The notes under the pieces: generated by a model
What the model was told of the DNA's origin: nothing
The model's input: only the letters and a program-made list of their open reading frames with translations
Databases searched by the model: none
In this document: piece after piece, positions 16,216-24,906 of the stretch
Layout: the number at the start of each line of letters is the position of its first letter
How positions within the stretch are numbered: the first letter of the stretch is position 1
Assembly: GCA_020250175.1 (NCBI GenBank)
Contig: JADCEN010000067.1
Location: 1 to 41,786, forward strand
Direction: 5' to 3'
Source: Rhodobacter sp.
GTDB lineage: Bacteria > Pseudomonadota > Alphaproteobacteria > Rhodobacterales > Rhodobacteraceae
Length of the DNA stretch: 41,786 nucleotides
Program-made: the position numbers and the translations under genes

Positions 16216-16428
16216 TCCGGCACGAACAGAGGATCAGAGATCGCCAGACTTGGGACTCGTGGACCAGACGGGACGCGACACGCTTTGAAACCCAAGTCGT
16301 GACAGCGCGCCTTGCGGATGGCGGCGCAGAATGGGTTTCCTTGCCCGCCTTTTCGACCGCAAAGCAGGGCCGCCCTAAAAGCGCCAGATCAACGCTGGCG
16401 GCGGCGGGCTATGGCGGGCCGCATCTGC
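16216..16428. other. Gene-free gap between the IS630 remnant and dxs
   Basis: No gene, RNA or clear terminator was recognised. Open frames cross the region on both strands but show no familiar motifs or ribosome-binding site. It may contain IS630 terminal sequence or leftover flanking DNA. Confidence 0.4.
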
Positions 16429-18342
16429 TCAGGCCCGCAGGCCAACCACCGCCACGCCAAGTGCCGCCAGAACCTTTGCCTCGATCTGCGCGGCATTCAT
16501 GCCCGCCACGGCATACATCGCCTCGGGGCTGGCCTGGTCGATGAAGACATCGGGAAGCACCATCGAGCGGAACTTCAGCCCCCGGTCAAAGACACCCTCT
16601 TCGGCCAGAAGCTGCGCCACATGGCTGCCAAAGCCGCCGATCGCCCCTTCTTCAATGGTGATCAGCACCTCATGCTCACGCGCCAGCCGCAGGATCAGGT
16701 CGCGGTCCAGCGGCTTGGCGAACCGCGCATCGGCCACCGTAGGCGCAATACCCCGGGCCGCCAGCGCTTCGGCAGCGGTCAGCACCGCGGCAAGACGTGT
16801 CCCGAAACTCAGGATCGCCACACGCGCACCCTCGCGGATCACCCGGCCCCGGCCGATTTCCAGCGGCACGCCGCGCGCCGGCATCTCGGCCCCCACGCCA
16901 TCGCCCCGCGGAAAGCGGAAGGCGATGGGGCCGTCGTCATGCGCGGCGGCTGTCGCAACCATATGAACCAGCTCCGCCTCGTCGGCTGCGGCCATCACCA
17001 CAAAGCCCGGCAGGTTCGCGAGGAAAGCCACGTCGAATGCCCCGGCATGGGTCGCCCCATCGGCCCCGACCAGCCCGGCGCGGTCGATGGCAAAGCGCAC
17101 CGGCAGGCGCTGGATCGCCACGTCATGCACCACCTGGTCGTATCCGCGCTGCAGGAAGGTCGAATAGATCGCGCAGAAGGGTTTCAGCCCCCCCGCCGCC
17201 ATGCCCGCGCTGAAGGTGACGGCATGCTGCTCGGCGATGCCCACATCGAAGCAGCGGTTTGCAAAGCGTTCCGCGAAGAGATCAAGCCCGGTTCCGTCCG
17301 GCATCGCCGCCGTCACGGCCACAATCCGCTCATCCGCTTCGGCCTGCCGGATCAGCGACTGCGCGAATACCCTGGTGTAGGAGGGCGCGTTCGAGACGGC
17401 CTTTGTCTGCACACCCGTCAGGACATCGAACTTCGCGGTCGCATGGCCCCTGTCCCGCGCCGACTCGGCAGGGGCATAGCCCTTGCCCTTCCTGGTGATC
17501 ACATGGATCAGCACCGGCCCCGTGGCCCGCGCCCTGACCGTGCGCAGCACCGGCAGCAACTGGTCAAGGTCATGCCCGTCGATGGGGCCCAGATAGGAAA
17601 AGCCCAGCTCTTCAAACAGCGTCCCGCCCACAGTCATGCTTTTGAGCATTTCCCTGGCGCGCCGCGCCCCCGTCTGGAACGGCTCGGGCAGCAGGCTCAC
17701 CGCCCCCTTTGCCGCCGCCTTCAATTCCTGAAACGGCTCGCCCGCATAAAGCCGTGAGAGGTACGACGACAGCGCCCCCACCGGCGGGGCAATGCTCATC
17801 TTGTTGTCGTTCAGCACCACGATCAGACGCTTCTTCAGGTGGCCTGCGTTGTTCATCGCCTCGAACGCCATGCCGGCGCTCATCGATCCGTCGCCGATCA
17901 CCGCAATTGCATCGCCGCCGCCTGCCCCAAGGTCCCGCGCCACGGCAAAACCCAGCGCGGCACTGATCGATGTGGACGAATGCGCAGCCCCGAACGGGTC
18001 ATAGGGCGATTCGGACCGTTTGGTGAAGCCGCTCAGCCCATCCTTCATGCGCAGCGTGCGGATGCGATCACGGCGCCCGGTCAGGATCTTGTGCGGATAA
18101 CACTGATGGCCCACGTCCCAGATGATCCGGTCGCGCGGCGCGTCAAAGACCGCATGCAGGGCGACGGTCAGTTCCACCACACCCAGCCCGGCCCCCAGAT
18201 GCCCGCCGGTTACGGACACGGCGGAAATCGTCTCGGCCCGCAGCTCGTCGGCAAGCTGATGCAGGTCGCGGTCGCTCAGCGCCTTCAGGTCGGCGGGCAG
18301 CGTCACGCGGTCAAGGATCGGCGTTCTGGGTCGATCTGTCAT
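16429..18342 (-). CDS. dxs: 1-deoxy-D-xylulose-5-phosphate synthase
   Basis: A 637-residue DXP synthase, the first enzyme of the MEP isoprenoid pathway, joining pyruvate and glyceraldehyde 3-phosphate with thiamine diphosphate. It shows '[17 protein letters not shown]', '[13 protein letters not shown]', the TPP/Mg motif '[18 protein letters not shown]', and in the pyrimidine domain '[16 protein letters not shown]' with the conserved Glu; a transketolase C-terminal domain follows. The length is as expected. The start at 18342 was chosen by alignment to family N-termini ('ILDRV...[17 protein letters not shown]') and by the GGGAGGGGG stretch upstream; the frame extends further without family-like sequence. 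It lies 23 bases after ispA and ends the operon, which thus couples C5 precursor synthesis to chain elongation. Confidence 0.97.
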   Translation of the reverse strand: MTDRPRTPILDRVTLPADLKALSDRDLHQLADELRAETISAVSVTGGHLGAGLGVVELTVALHAVFDAPRDRIIWDVGHQCYPHKILTGRRDRIRTLRMKDGLSGFTKRSESPYDPFGAAHSSTSISAALGFAVARDLGAGGGDAIAVIGDGSMSAGMAFEAMNNAGHLKKRLIVVLNDNKMSIAPPVGALSSYLSRLYAGEPFQELKAAAKGAVSLLPEPFQTGARRAREMLKSMTVGGTLFEELGFSYLGPIDGHDLDQLLPVLRTVRARATGPVLIHVITRKGKGYAPAESARDRGHATAKFDVLTGVQTKAVSNAPSYTRVFAQSLIRQAEADERIVAVTAAMPDGTGLDLFAERFANRCFDVGIAEQHAVTFSAGMAAGGLKPFCAIYSTFLQRGYDQVVHDVAIQRLPVRFAIDRAGLVGADGATHAGAFDVAFLANLPGFVVMAAADEAELVHMVATAAAHDDGPIAFRFPRGDGVGAEMPARGVPLEIGRGRVIREGARVAILSFGTRLAAVLTAAEALAARGIAPTVADARFAKPLDRDLILRLAREHEVLITIEEGAIGGFGSHVAQLLAEEGVFDRGLKFRSMVLPDVFIDQASPEAMYAVAGMNAAQIEAKVLAALGVAVVGLRA

Positions 18343-18365
18343 CCCCCGCCCCCTCCCCCCGGCGC

Positions 18366-19235
18366 TCAGCGCTCGCGCGCAATAACGAACCCGGCGGCGG
18401 CGATCAGGGTTTCGGCCCGGTCGCCATAGGGTGCCAGCGCCGCCCCGGCCTCTGCCACCAGGGCGCGCGCCCGCGCCTTGGCCCCGTCCATGCCAAGCAG
18501 GGACACGAATGTCGCCTTGCCTGCGCCTGCATCCTTGCGCAGCCGCTTGCCTGCCTTGTCCGCATCGCCTTCGACATCCAGAATATCGTCGGCGATCTGA
18601 AAGGCGAGGCCAAGTGCCGTGGCATAGCGCCCCAGCGGCGCGGGGTCCTGCCCCGCAATCAGCGCGCCCGCTTCCGCCGACCACCGGATCAGTGCCCCGG
18701 TCTTGGCGGCCTGCAGCCGCGTGATCTGCGCCAGCGTCAGCGGCAATGTTGCCGTTTCCGCCGCAATGTCCAGCGCCTGCCCAAGCACCATCCCCTCTGC
18801 GCCCGAGGCCCGCGCCAGCGATGCCAGCAGCGCCACGCGCCGCTCTGCCGCCCCCAGCGCCGGATCGGTCAGCAGTTCAAAGGCCAGTGTCTGCAGGGCG
18901 TCACCCGCCAGCACCGCCGTTGCCTCATCCCAGCGCACATGCACCGTCGGCTGGCCGCGCCTCAGATCGTCGTCATCCATGCAGGGCAGGTCATCATGCA
19001 CCAGCGAATAGGCATGCAGCGCTTCGGCGGCGGCGGCGGCACTCACCGCCTGCTCGGGCGGAACACCCAGCATCGCAGCGCTTTCCAGCACCAGAAAGGC
19101 CCGCAGGCGTTTGCCGCCCCGCAAGGCATAGCGCATGGCATCAACCACCGGTTCGCCGGCCCGGTCGGCAAGGGCGGCGTCAAGCCGCCGCTGCGCCGCA
19201 TCGGCGGCGCGGGCCAGCGCCGCGGGAAAGCTCAC
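18366..19235 (-). CDS. ispA: Polyprenyl (farnesyl/geranyl) diphosphate synthase
   Basis: A 289-residue trans-isoprenyl diphosphate synthase. The first aspartate-rich motif is in '[15 protein letters not shown]' (80-94), the second in '[13 protein letters not shown]', with '[13 protein letters not shown]' binding the diphosphate. IspA condenses IPP with DMAPP/GPP to give farnesyl diphosphate in the cytosol. The start is GTG 19235, overlapping the stop of xseB by four bases (GTGA), which fits the xseB-ispA-dxs coupling; an upstream Met at 19328 would add arginine-rich sequence read out of frame from xseB. Confidence 0.95.
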   Translation of the reverse strand: MSFPAALARAADAAQRRLDAALADRAGEPVVDAMRYALRGGKRLRAFLVLESAAMLGVPPEQAVSAAAAAEALHAYSLVHDDLPCMDDDDLRRGQPTVHVRWDEATAVLAGDALQTLAFELLTDPALGAAERRVALLASLARASGAEGMVLGQALDIAAETATLPLTLAQITRLQAAKTGALIRWSAEAGALIAGQDPAPLGRYATALGLAFQIADDILDVEGDADKAGKRLRKDAGAGKATFVSLLGMDGAKARARALVAEAGAALAPYGDRAETLIAAAGFVIARER

Positions 19236-19471
19236 AGCCCCTCGGCCGGCGTCACGCCCACGACGCGACCCTCGGCCGCGCGGATCAGCTCCACCTTTTC
19301 CTCGGCATCCTTCAGCTTGGCGGCGCAATGCACTTTCAGGGCCGCCCCCCGGTCATAAAGCGCAATCGACTGCTCCAGTGCCACATCACCGCGCTCCAGC
19401 GCGCCGACCACCTGCTCCAATGCCGTCATCGCCTCTTCAAAACTCATTTCTACGATGGGTTTCTCGGTCAT
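19232..19471 (-). CDS. xseB: Exodeoxyribonuclease VII small subunit
   Basis: A 79-residue protein with the XseB pattern 'MSFEEAMTALEQVVGALERGD', then 'LEQSIALYDRG' and 'KLKDAEEKVELI'. It is all helical and binds the large subunit XseA in the single-strand exonuclease VII complex; xseA is not in the window. It overlaps the stop of the deacetylase gene by four bases and the start of ispA by four, forming a tightly coupled operon, an arrangement widely seen for xseB-ispA-dxs. Confidence 0.94.
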   Translation of the reverse strand: MTEKPIVEMSFEEAMTALEQVVGALERGDVALEQSIALYDRGAALKVHCAAKLKDAEEKVELIRAAEGRVVGVTPAEGL

Positions 19472-20403
19472 TGGGCATTCCTTGCAAGTTCGCCGACATG
19501 TGCCGCAACCGAAGCGGCCAAGGCAGGCAGATCATAGCCGCCCTCCAGCGTCGAGACCACCCGCCCCGAACAGCACTCGGCTGCAACCTTGCAGATCGCC
19601 GCCGTCAGCCGCGCAAAATCGGCCTCGGTCCAGTCCAGCCCCGCCAGGGGATCGTCGCGGTGGGCATCGAACCCGGCACTGATCACGATGAGCTCGGGGC
19701 TCCATGCCTGAAGCCGCTCCAGCGCCGGCTGCCAGGCGCGCCACATGGCGGCACCGCCCGATCCTGCGTCCAGCGGCAGGTTTTCGATCTGCCCATATGC
19801 GCCGCGCTCGTCCGGCCGGCCTGTTCCGGGATAAAGCGGCATCTGGTGGGACGAGACAAACCGCACCCGGCGTTCTGCCCACAGCAGGTCCTGGGTGCCA
19901 TTGCCGTGGTGCACATCGAAATCCAGCACCGCCACCCGCGCCAGCCCGTGAACCTCCAGCGCATGCATCGCCCCGATGGCCGCCGTGCCGAACAGGCAGA
20001 ACCCCATGGCCCGGTCGCGCTCGGCGTGATGCCCCGGCGGGCGGCACCCGACAAAGGCGTTACCGGCCCCGCCTGACAGCACCAGATCAACCGCAGCGCA
20101 GATGCCGCCGACGGCCCGCAAGGCCGCCTCAAGGCTGCCCGGTGACATCCACGTGTCAGGGTCCAGCCCGACCGTCCCGCTTGTCGGCACGGCTGCGCGC
20201 AACTGTGCCAGATAGGTGGCCGGGTGACAGCGCAGAATATCGGCGTCCCCGGCCAAAGGTGCCTTCAGCCGCAGCAGCGGCAGCCCCGCCAACCCGCGCT
20301 CCACCGCCTGCAGACGCGCCACCTGCTCGGGGTGCCCCCGGGGCGTCAGATGCGCCGCGCAGTCATCATGGGAATAGCAGGCCGTTGCCAAGGGAACCCT
20401 CAC
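19468..20403 (-). CDS. Histone deacetylase-family (acetylpolyamine/AcuC-like) hydrolase
   Basis: A 311-residue arginase/deacetylase-fold zinc hydrolase. Motifs are 'PRGHPEQVARL' near the N-terminus, RPPGHHA (121-127, catalytic His pair), DFDVHHGNGT (161-170, zinc Asp163 and His165), 'SAGFDAHRDDPL' (zinc Asp246) and 'LEGGYDL' (active-site Tyr). Bacterial members deacetylate polyamines, acetylated proteins or other acetyl-amides. The start is GTG 20403, chosen from the usual N-terminal length; GTG 20415 is an alternative behind the same purine-rich leader. It heads the hdac-xseB-ispA-dxs run, following petR after about 75 bases of hairpin sequence. The substrate is unknown. Confidence 0.9.
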   Translation of the reverse strand: MRVPLATACYSHDDCAAHLTPRGHPEQVARLQAVERGLAGLPLLRLKAPLAGDADILRCHPATYLAQLRAAVPTSGTVGLDPDTWMSPGSLEAALRAVGGICAAVDLVLSGGAGNAFVGCRPPGHHAERDRAMGFCLFGTAAIGAMHALEVHGLARVAVLDFDVHHGNGTQDLLWAERRVRFVSSHQMPLYPGTGRPDERGAYGQIENLPLDAGSGGAAMWRAWQPALERLQAWSPELIVISAGFDAHRDDPLAGLDWTEADFARLTAAICKVAAECCSGRVVSTLEGGYDLPALAASVAAHVGELARNAQ

Positions 20404-20437
20404 TTGCGCCTTCACCCGGCGGTGCCTTTCCTTCCCC

Positions 20438-20474
20438 TTTACCCGGGGCGGGTCCGGGGGCAAGGCCCCCCCGG
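20438..20474 (-). repeat. GC-rich hairpin element between petR and the deacetylase gene
   Basis: GGGGGC (20456-20461) pairs with GCCCCC (20465-20470) around an AAG loop, nine bases beyond the petR stop. It is followed (reading the minus strand) by CCCCGGGTA and a purine-rich leader. It may end petPR transcription. The layout resembles the element at 24072-24123. Confidence 0.5.
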
Positions 20475-20479
20475 CGGGC

Positions 20480-21184
20480 TCAGTCGGGGGCCAGCATATA
20501 CCCGGCACCGCGCACTGTCTGCAGGTAGCGCGGCTGTTTTGGGTCCGCCTCGATCTTGCGGCGCAACCGGGTGATCTGCACGTCCACCGCCCGCTCCTGT
20601 GCCTGGCTTTCGTCGCGCCCCAGATCGCCCACCAGCCGCTCGCGGCTGACCGGAGCGCCCGCCTGGGCAGCAAAAATGCGCATCAAGGCCGCCTCGGTCG
20701 CGGTCAGGCGGATAATCATTGCGCCGTTCCACAACTCGCCCCGGTCAACGTCATAGCGCACCGCCCCCAGATGCAGCACCTTCGGGCCCGCGTCGGCGGC
20801 CCGCACCTGCGGCACGCGGCGCAGGATGGCGTTGATCCGCAGCAAAAGCTCTTTCGGCTCGAAGGGCTTGACCAGATAATCATCCGCCCCGGCTTCCAGC
20901 CCTTCGATCCGGTTGCCGGTTTCGCCCCTGGCCGTCAGCAGCAGGATCGGCGTTGTCATGTGGCGGCGCAGGTCGCGGGTCAGCGCAATGCCATCCTCAC
21001 CCGGCATCATCACATCCAGCACGATCAGGTCGAACTCCAGCCCGGTCAGCAGACGCCGCGCCTGGGCGGCATCCCGCGCCACCGACACCAGAAACCCGCC
21101 CCGCACCAGAAACTTCTGCAGCAATCCCCGGATGCGTTCGTCATCATCCACCACCAGAAGATGCGCGGCCGGATCACCGCTCAT
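20480..21184 (-). CDS. petR: OmpR-family response regulator, PetR-like
   Basis: A 234-residue response regulator. The receiver domain (8-120) has the acidic pocket 'VVDDDE', phosphoacceptor Asp57 in 'IVLDVMMPGEDG', the Thr in 'LLTARG' and Lys in 'DYLVKPF'. The C-terminal winged helix (about 140-232) has 'LTATEAALMRIFAAQ', 'AVDVQITRLRRKIE' and 'VRGAGYML'. The MarR gene overlaps its start by four bases. That MarR-OmpR pair, without a sensor kinase, is the petP-petR layout described in Rhodobacter capsulatus, where petR lies upstream of the cytochrome bc1 operon. The name is assigned on architecture and neighbour, so it is likely but not proven; here bc1 genes are not adjacent. Confidence 0.86.
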   Translation of the reverse strand: MSGDPAAHLLVVDDDERIRGLLQKFLVRGGFLVSVARDAAQARRLLTGLEFDLIVLDVMMPGEDGIALTRDLRRHMTTPILLLTARGETGNRIEGLEAGADDYLVKPFEPKELLLRINAILRRVPQVRAADAGPKVLHLGAVRYDVDRGELWNGAMIIRLTATEAALMRIFAAQAGAPVSRERLVGDLGRDESQAQERAVDVQITRLRRKIEADPKQPRYLQTVRGAGYMLAPD

Positions 21185-21690
21185 GATCCCGTCTCTTTCA
21201 ATGTCTGGTACTGGCGGCGCAGTTGCGGGTCCATCATCGCCTCAAGCACCTGGCGAAAGCCCTGCACGGCAGCAGGCCCGGCGGCGCGGTAGGCGGCGCG
21301 CATCCGCGCACGCTGGGCATCCGACAATTCGCGCTCCAGCGCGGCCCCCTTTTCGGTCAGCACCAGATGCCGCTCGCGCTTGTCCTGGCGGCCCACCCGG
21401 CTTTCCACCAGCCCGTCCTCGATCAGTGTGCGCAGCACCCGGTTGAGGCTTTGCTTGGTAACGCCAAGGATCGACAACAGGTTGTTCACGGTGGTGCCCG
21501 GAGAGCGGTGGATGAAATGGATCGCCCGGTGATGCGCGCGCCCGTAATCCATGCCTTCCAGAATGCGGTCGGGATCAGCGGTGAAGCCGCGATAGGCAAA
21601 GAACATCGCCTCGATGCCCTTGCGCAGCTGCTCGTCCGTCAGGAAAAGCAGGCTCTCGCCGCCCCCCGGTCCCCCTGTGCCTTCCGCCAT
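21181..21690 (-). CDS. petP: MarR-family regulator, PetP-like
   Basis: A 169-residue MarR protein. The winged HTH is visible as 'GTTVNNLLSILGVTKQSLNRVLRTL', then 'GLVESRVGRQDKRERHLVLTEKG', the wing with its DxR-type motif. The flanking helices form the dimer. The start at 21690 was chosen because the frame upstream to 21918 is arginine/glycine-rich and not family-like. It overlaps petR by ATGA. Such co-transcribed petP regulates or modulates petR in R. capsulatus; the role here is inferred from that pair. A 21-base palindrome at 21859-21879 may be its operator. Confidence 0.85.
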   Translation of the reverse strand: MAEGTGGPGGGESLLFLTDEQLRKGIEAMFFAYRGFTADPDRILEGMDYGRAHHRAIHFIHRSPGTTVNNLLSILGVTKQSLNRVLRTLIEDGLVESRVGRQDKRERHLVLTEKGAALERELSDAQRARMRAAYRAAGPAAVQGFRQVLEAMMDPQLRRQYQTLKETGS

Positions 21691-21858
21691 GCCACCCGTC
21701 TCCCTGCCCGGCCCGGTTACAATCCTGCCGCTGCGCTGCAGTATCCGTCGCTTCTTCCCCTGGCGTCCAGTGCCAGACCCTTGCGCCGCCCGGGCCAGGG
21801 GGTGCTTGCCCTTGCCTGTCCTGCCCCCTGACCTGCAAACACGGTTTATGTCAGCCTT

Positions 21859-21879
21859 GTTGACTTTCCAAGACTCAAC
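21859..21879. promoter_or_regulatory. Imperfect palindrome between petP and ilvE, candidate MarR operator
   Basis: GTTGACTTTCCAAGACTCAAC reads as an imperfect inverted repeat with outer arms GTTGA/TCAAC. It lies in an AT-richer stretch 169 bases upstream of petP and 95 upstream of ilvE. The size and symmetry fit MarR-type sites. Binding is inferred only. Confidence 0.35.
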
Positions 21880-21974
21880 TGCTAGCCAGCCGTGAATTTC
21901 GCGCAAGATTATGTCCATTTCGGACCTTTCTGTCGCAATATTCGCAAATGCACGCCGAAGGCAGGGAGGTTGCG

Positions 21975-22841
21975 ATGGCTGGCTACGATGACCGCGACGG
22001 CAAGATCTGGATGGACGGAACGCTGGTCGACTGGCGGGACGCCAAGGTGCATATCCTGACGCATGCGCTGCACTATGCCTCGTCTGTGTTCGAAGGCGAA
22101 CGCTGCTACAACGGCAGGATATTCAAGGGCCGCGAACATTCCGAACGGCTGCGCACCTCGGGTGAATTGCTCGACATGGCCCTGCCGTACACGGCCGATC
22201 AGATCGACGCGGCGAAAGCGGCGGTGCTGGCCGCCAATGGCCTGACCGATGCCTATGTGCGGGCCATTGCCTGGCGCGGGGCGGGCGAAGACATGGGGGT
22301 TGCCTCCAAGCGCAATCCCATCCACCTGGCGGTCGCCTGCTGGACCTGGGGCAGCTATTACGGCGACGCCAAGATGAAGGGTGCCAGGCTTGACATCGCC
22401 AAGTGGAAGCGCCCGTCGCCGGAAACCATTCCGCACGCGGCCAAGGCCGCCGGCCTTTACATGATCTGCACCATGTCCAAGCACGCGGCCGAGGCCAAGG
22501 GCTGTTCCGATGCCATGATGTTCGACTATCGCGGCTACGTTGCCGAAGCGACCGGGGCCAACATCTTCTTCGTCAAGGACGGCGAGGTGCATACCCCCCT
22601 GCCCGATGCCTTCCTGAACGGCATTACCCGGCAAACCGTCATCGGCATGCTGCGCGACATGCAGATCAAGGTCCATGAACGCCACATCCTGCCCGGCGAA
22701 CTGGAAGATTTCCAGCAGTGCTGGCTGACCGGCACTGCAGCCGAAGTCACACCCGTCGGCCAGATCGGCGACTACAATTTCGAGGTGGGCGATCTGACGC
22801 GGCGCGTGGCGACGGAATACGAAAAACTCGTCCGCGCCTGA
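21975..22841 (+). CDS. ilvE: Branched-chain amino-acid aminotransferase
   Basis: A 288-residue fold-type IV PLP aminotransferase that interconverts Leu/Ile/Val with their 2-oxo acids using glutamate. It shows 'HALHYASSVFEGERCYNGRIF' near the N-terminus, 'YVRAIAWRG', and the class-IV signature 'YVAEATGANIFFVKDG'. 'HTPLPDAFLNGITRQTVI' and 'CWLTGTAAEVTPVGQIG' are typical of bacterial IlvE. The start is ATG 21975, with GGGAGG six bases upstream; an upstream Met at 21948 lacks such a site. It is transcribed alone, divergent from petPR. Confidence 0.95.
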   Translation: MAGYDDRDGKIWMDGTLVDWRDAKVHILTHALHYASSVFEGERCYNGRIFKGREHSERLRTSGELLDMALPYTADQIDAAKAAVLAANGLTDAYVRAIAWRGAGEDMGVASKRNPIHLAVACWTWGSYYGDAKMKGARLDIAKWKRPSPETIPHAAKAAGLYMICTMSKHAAEAKGCSDAMMFDYRGYVAEATGANIFFVKDGEVHTPLPDAFLNGITRQTVIGMLRDMQIKVHERHILPGELEDFQQCWLTGTAAEVTPVGQIGDYNFEVGDLTRRVATEYEKLVRA

Positions 22842-22856
22842 CCGGGCAGCGGGTTG

Positions 22857-22880
22857 GTGCCGGGTGCTTTGGACCGGCAC
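22857..22880. terminator. Weak hairpin after ilvE
   Basis: GTGCCGG (22857-22863) pairs with CCGGCAC (22874-22880) over a ten-base loop in the gap between the convergent ilvE and queG genes. There is no T-run. It is the only obvious hairpin in that gap and may act as a weak terminator. Confidence 0.3.
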
Positions 22881-23009
22881 AGCAAGCCCCGCTTCTGCCG
22901 CGCAGGATGCCGGAGCTTCCGCACCCAGCCGCCTTGCGGCCGGGTCTGCCTGTCATTCACCTGCCGCGCCGCACGGCAACCTGCATCGGGGTGTCGAAGG
23001 CGAACCCTA

Positions 23010-24050
23010 TCAGCCGGGCACCGCCTGGGTCAGGCGTGCAATAGCCCAGCGCGCCGCATCGGCCACCGCAGCGTCAGCATCCTGAACAAGCCCTACCGCA
23101 ACCGCTGCCAACCCCGGATCGCCCGAATTCCCGATCGCATAAAGCACGTTGCGCACGAACCGGTCGCGCCCGATCCGCTTGACAGGGCTGCCCGAAAACC
23201 GCGCCCGGAACCCGGCATCGTCCAGCGCCGCCAACTCGGCCAAAAGGGGCGCGCCGACACGCGGCTGATACCCGATCTCGCGCGCCGCCACGGCGAACTT
23301 GTTCCACGGGCAGACTGCCAGACAGTCATCGCAGCCGTAAATCCGGTTACCCATCAGCCCGCGCAGGTCTTCGTCCACCGGCCCGCGATGTTCGATGGTC
23401 AGATAGGAAATGCAGCGCCTGGCATCCAGTTGAAACGGCGCGGGAAAGGCCCGCGTCGGGCACACGTCCAGACAGGCCGTGCAACTGCCGCAATGCTCTG
23501 CCTCCGGCGCATCCGGCGGCAGGTCCAGCGTGGTAAAGATCGACCCCAGAAAAACCCAGTTGCCCAGATCACGGCCCAGCAGGTTGGTGTGCTTGCCCTG
23601 CCAGCCCAGCCCCGCCGCCTGGGCCAGCGGTTTTTCCATCACCGGCGCGGTGTCGACAAAGACCTTGATCGTGCCGCCCGCCGCCTCGATCAGCCAGCGT
23701 CCCAGCCGCTTCAGCCGGCGCTTGACCAGATCATGGTAATCCTTGCCCTGCGCATAGACGCTGACTGCCCCCCGATCCCGCAGGTGCAGCACTGCCAGTG
23801 GGTCACCCTTTGGCGTATAGGCCTCGGCCAGCATGATGACCGACCGCGCCTCGGGCCACAGCGCCGCCCCATTGCCGCGCCAGTCGGCGCGATCCGCCAT
23901 CCAGCCCATCTGCCCCTGCCGCCCCTCGGCCAGCCAGGCCCGCAGCCGCCCCGCCGCCTGCGGCACCGCGCCGGGCGCGCAGACCCCCACGGCAGAGAAC
24001 CCTTCCTCCAGCGCGCGCGCCACAAGACGTTCTTTCAGCACGCCGGACAT
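23010..24050 (-). CDS. queG: Epoxyqueuosine reductase
   Basis: A 346-residue cobalamin- and iron-sulfur-dependent enzyme that reduces epoxyqueuosine to queuosine in tRNA. It shows '[12 protein letters not shown]', '[15 protein letters not shown]' and '[19 protein letters not shown]', then two 4Fe-4S motifs, '[13 protein letters not shown]' and '[14 protein letters not shown]', and a C-terminal HEAT-like extension '[16 protein letters not shown]'. The length fits QueG. The start at 24050 was chosen because upstream residues are encoded by the hairpin element and are not family-like. Confidence 0.95.
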   Translation of the reverse strand: MSGVLKERLVARALEEGFSAVGVCAPGAVPQAAGRLRAWLAEGRQGQMGWMADRADWRGNGAALWPEARSVIMLAEAYTPKGDPLAVLHLRDRGAVSVYAQGKDYHDLVKRRLKRLGRWLIEAAGGTIKVFVDTAPVMEKPLAQAAGLGWQGKHTNLLGRDLGNWVFLGSIFTTLDLPPDAPEAEHCGSCTACLDVCPTRAFPAPFQLDARRCISYLTIEHRGPVDEDLRGLMGNRIYGCDDCLAVCPWNKFAVAAREIGYQPRVGAPLLAELAALDDAGFRARFSGSPVKRIGRDRFVRNVLYAIGNSGDPGLAAVAVGLVQDADAAVADAARWAIARLTQAVPG

Positions 24051-24071
24051 CTGTGCCTTCTTCTTGGGAAA

Positions 24072-24153
24072 AATACCCTCGGGGGTGAATTGGCCGCAGG
24101 CCAAGAGGGGGCAGACAGCCCCCTGCCTTTCCGGATTTTCGCAGAAAATCCGG
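24072..24153 (-). repeat. Stack of three hairpins between the glutathione transferase and queG
   Basis: Three short perfect stems follow each other: TTGGCC/GGCCAA (24090-24104), GGGGGC/GCCCCC (24107-24123) and CCGGATTTTC/GAAAATCCGG (24131-24153). On the minus strand they lie downstream of the transferase stop (24168) and upstream of queG, ending in CCCCCGAGGGTATTTTT. They probably terminate the transferase transcript and may belong to a dispersed palindromic element related to 20438-20474. Confidence 0.55.
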
Positions 24154-24167
24154 GTCCCGTCACGAGG

Positions 24168-24833
24168 TCAGAAATCAAGGTCGGCGTAGTGCGAAGGGGG
24201 CGGAAAGCCCGGCAGCTGATCGGCCAGCAGCGGGCGGAATGACGGGCGCGATTTGATCTTGGCATACCAGTCCTTCACGGTCGCGGACCGGTTCCAGTCA
24301 ACATCGGAAATGTAGTCAAGGCAGGACAGATGGGCGGCAGCGGTGAAATCGGCCAGCGACATCTGGTCGCCCGCCAGCCAGCGGCGCTGATCCAGCAGCC
24401 AGGCCAGATAATCGATATGGTACTTGATCCGCGTCGCCCCGGCCTTGACGTTCTTTGAATCCGGATAGCCCTGGCCCTGCATCTTCTTGTTGACGCGCTC
24501 GTACAGCAGTTTCGAGGTGACTTCGACATGAAACTTGTCATCGAACCAGGCGCAAAGGCGGCGCACCTCGTAGCGACCTTCGGGATCGCGCGGGATCAGC
24601 GGCGGCTGCGGCACGGTTTCGTCCAGATATTCGCAGATCGCCTGGCTTTCGGACATGACCCTGGCCTCTATCCGCAGCACCGGCACCTTGCCTGCCGGAT
24701 TGCGGCGCAGGAAATCCGCAGACGGATCCCAATAGCGTTCTTCGACCAGTTCCACCTCGATCCGCTTTTCGGCAAGCGTCAGGCGTACCTTGCGGCAGAA
24801 CGGCGACAGCGGGGCATGATACAGGCGGTTCAT
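24168..24833 (-). CDS. Glutathione S-transferase family protein
   Basis: A 221-residue GST. The thioredoxin-like N-domain has 'LYHAPLSPFCRKVRLTLAEK' with the Ser/Cys region that contacts glutathione, 'GKVPVL' with the cis-proline, and 'SESQAICEYLDE' for the gamma-glutamyl contact. The helical C-domain contains 'WLAGDQMSLADFTAAAHLSCLDYI', the N-capping box. It may conjugate electrophiles or act as a reductase. The start is ATG 24833; a TTG one codon earlier is less likely. Class (beta, zeta or other) was not settled. Confidence 0.9.
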   Translation of the reverse strand: MNRLYHAPLSPFCRKVRLTLAEKRIEVELVEERYWDPSADFLRRNPAGKVPVLRIEARVMSESQAICEYLDETVPQPPLIPRDPEGRYEVRRLCAWFDDKFHVEVTSKLLYERVNKKMQGQGYPDSKNVKAGATRIKYHIDYLAWLLDQRRWLAGDQMSLADFTAAAHLSCLDYISDVDWNRSATVKDWYAKIKSRPSFRPLLADQLPGFPPPSHYADLDF

Positions 24834-24906
24834 CAAAGGGGTCTCACCGTGGTCGGTCCGGCCATGTCTTGCCGCGCCCCGGGGTGGAATTCAATCCCGC
24901 GCATCC

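Noticed and set aside
18343-18684. N-terminal extension of dxs to 18684
   Set aside because: It overlaps ispA in another frame and is not similar to Dxs N-termini.
21691-21918. N-terminal extension of the MarR gene
   Set aside because: The extra 76 residues are low-complexity basic sequence; MarR proteins start near 21690.
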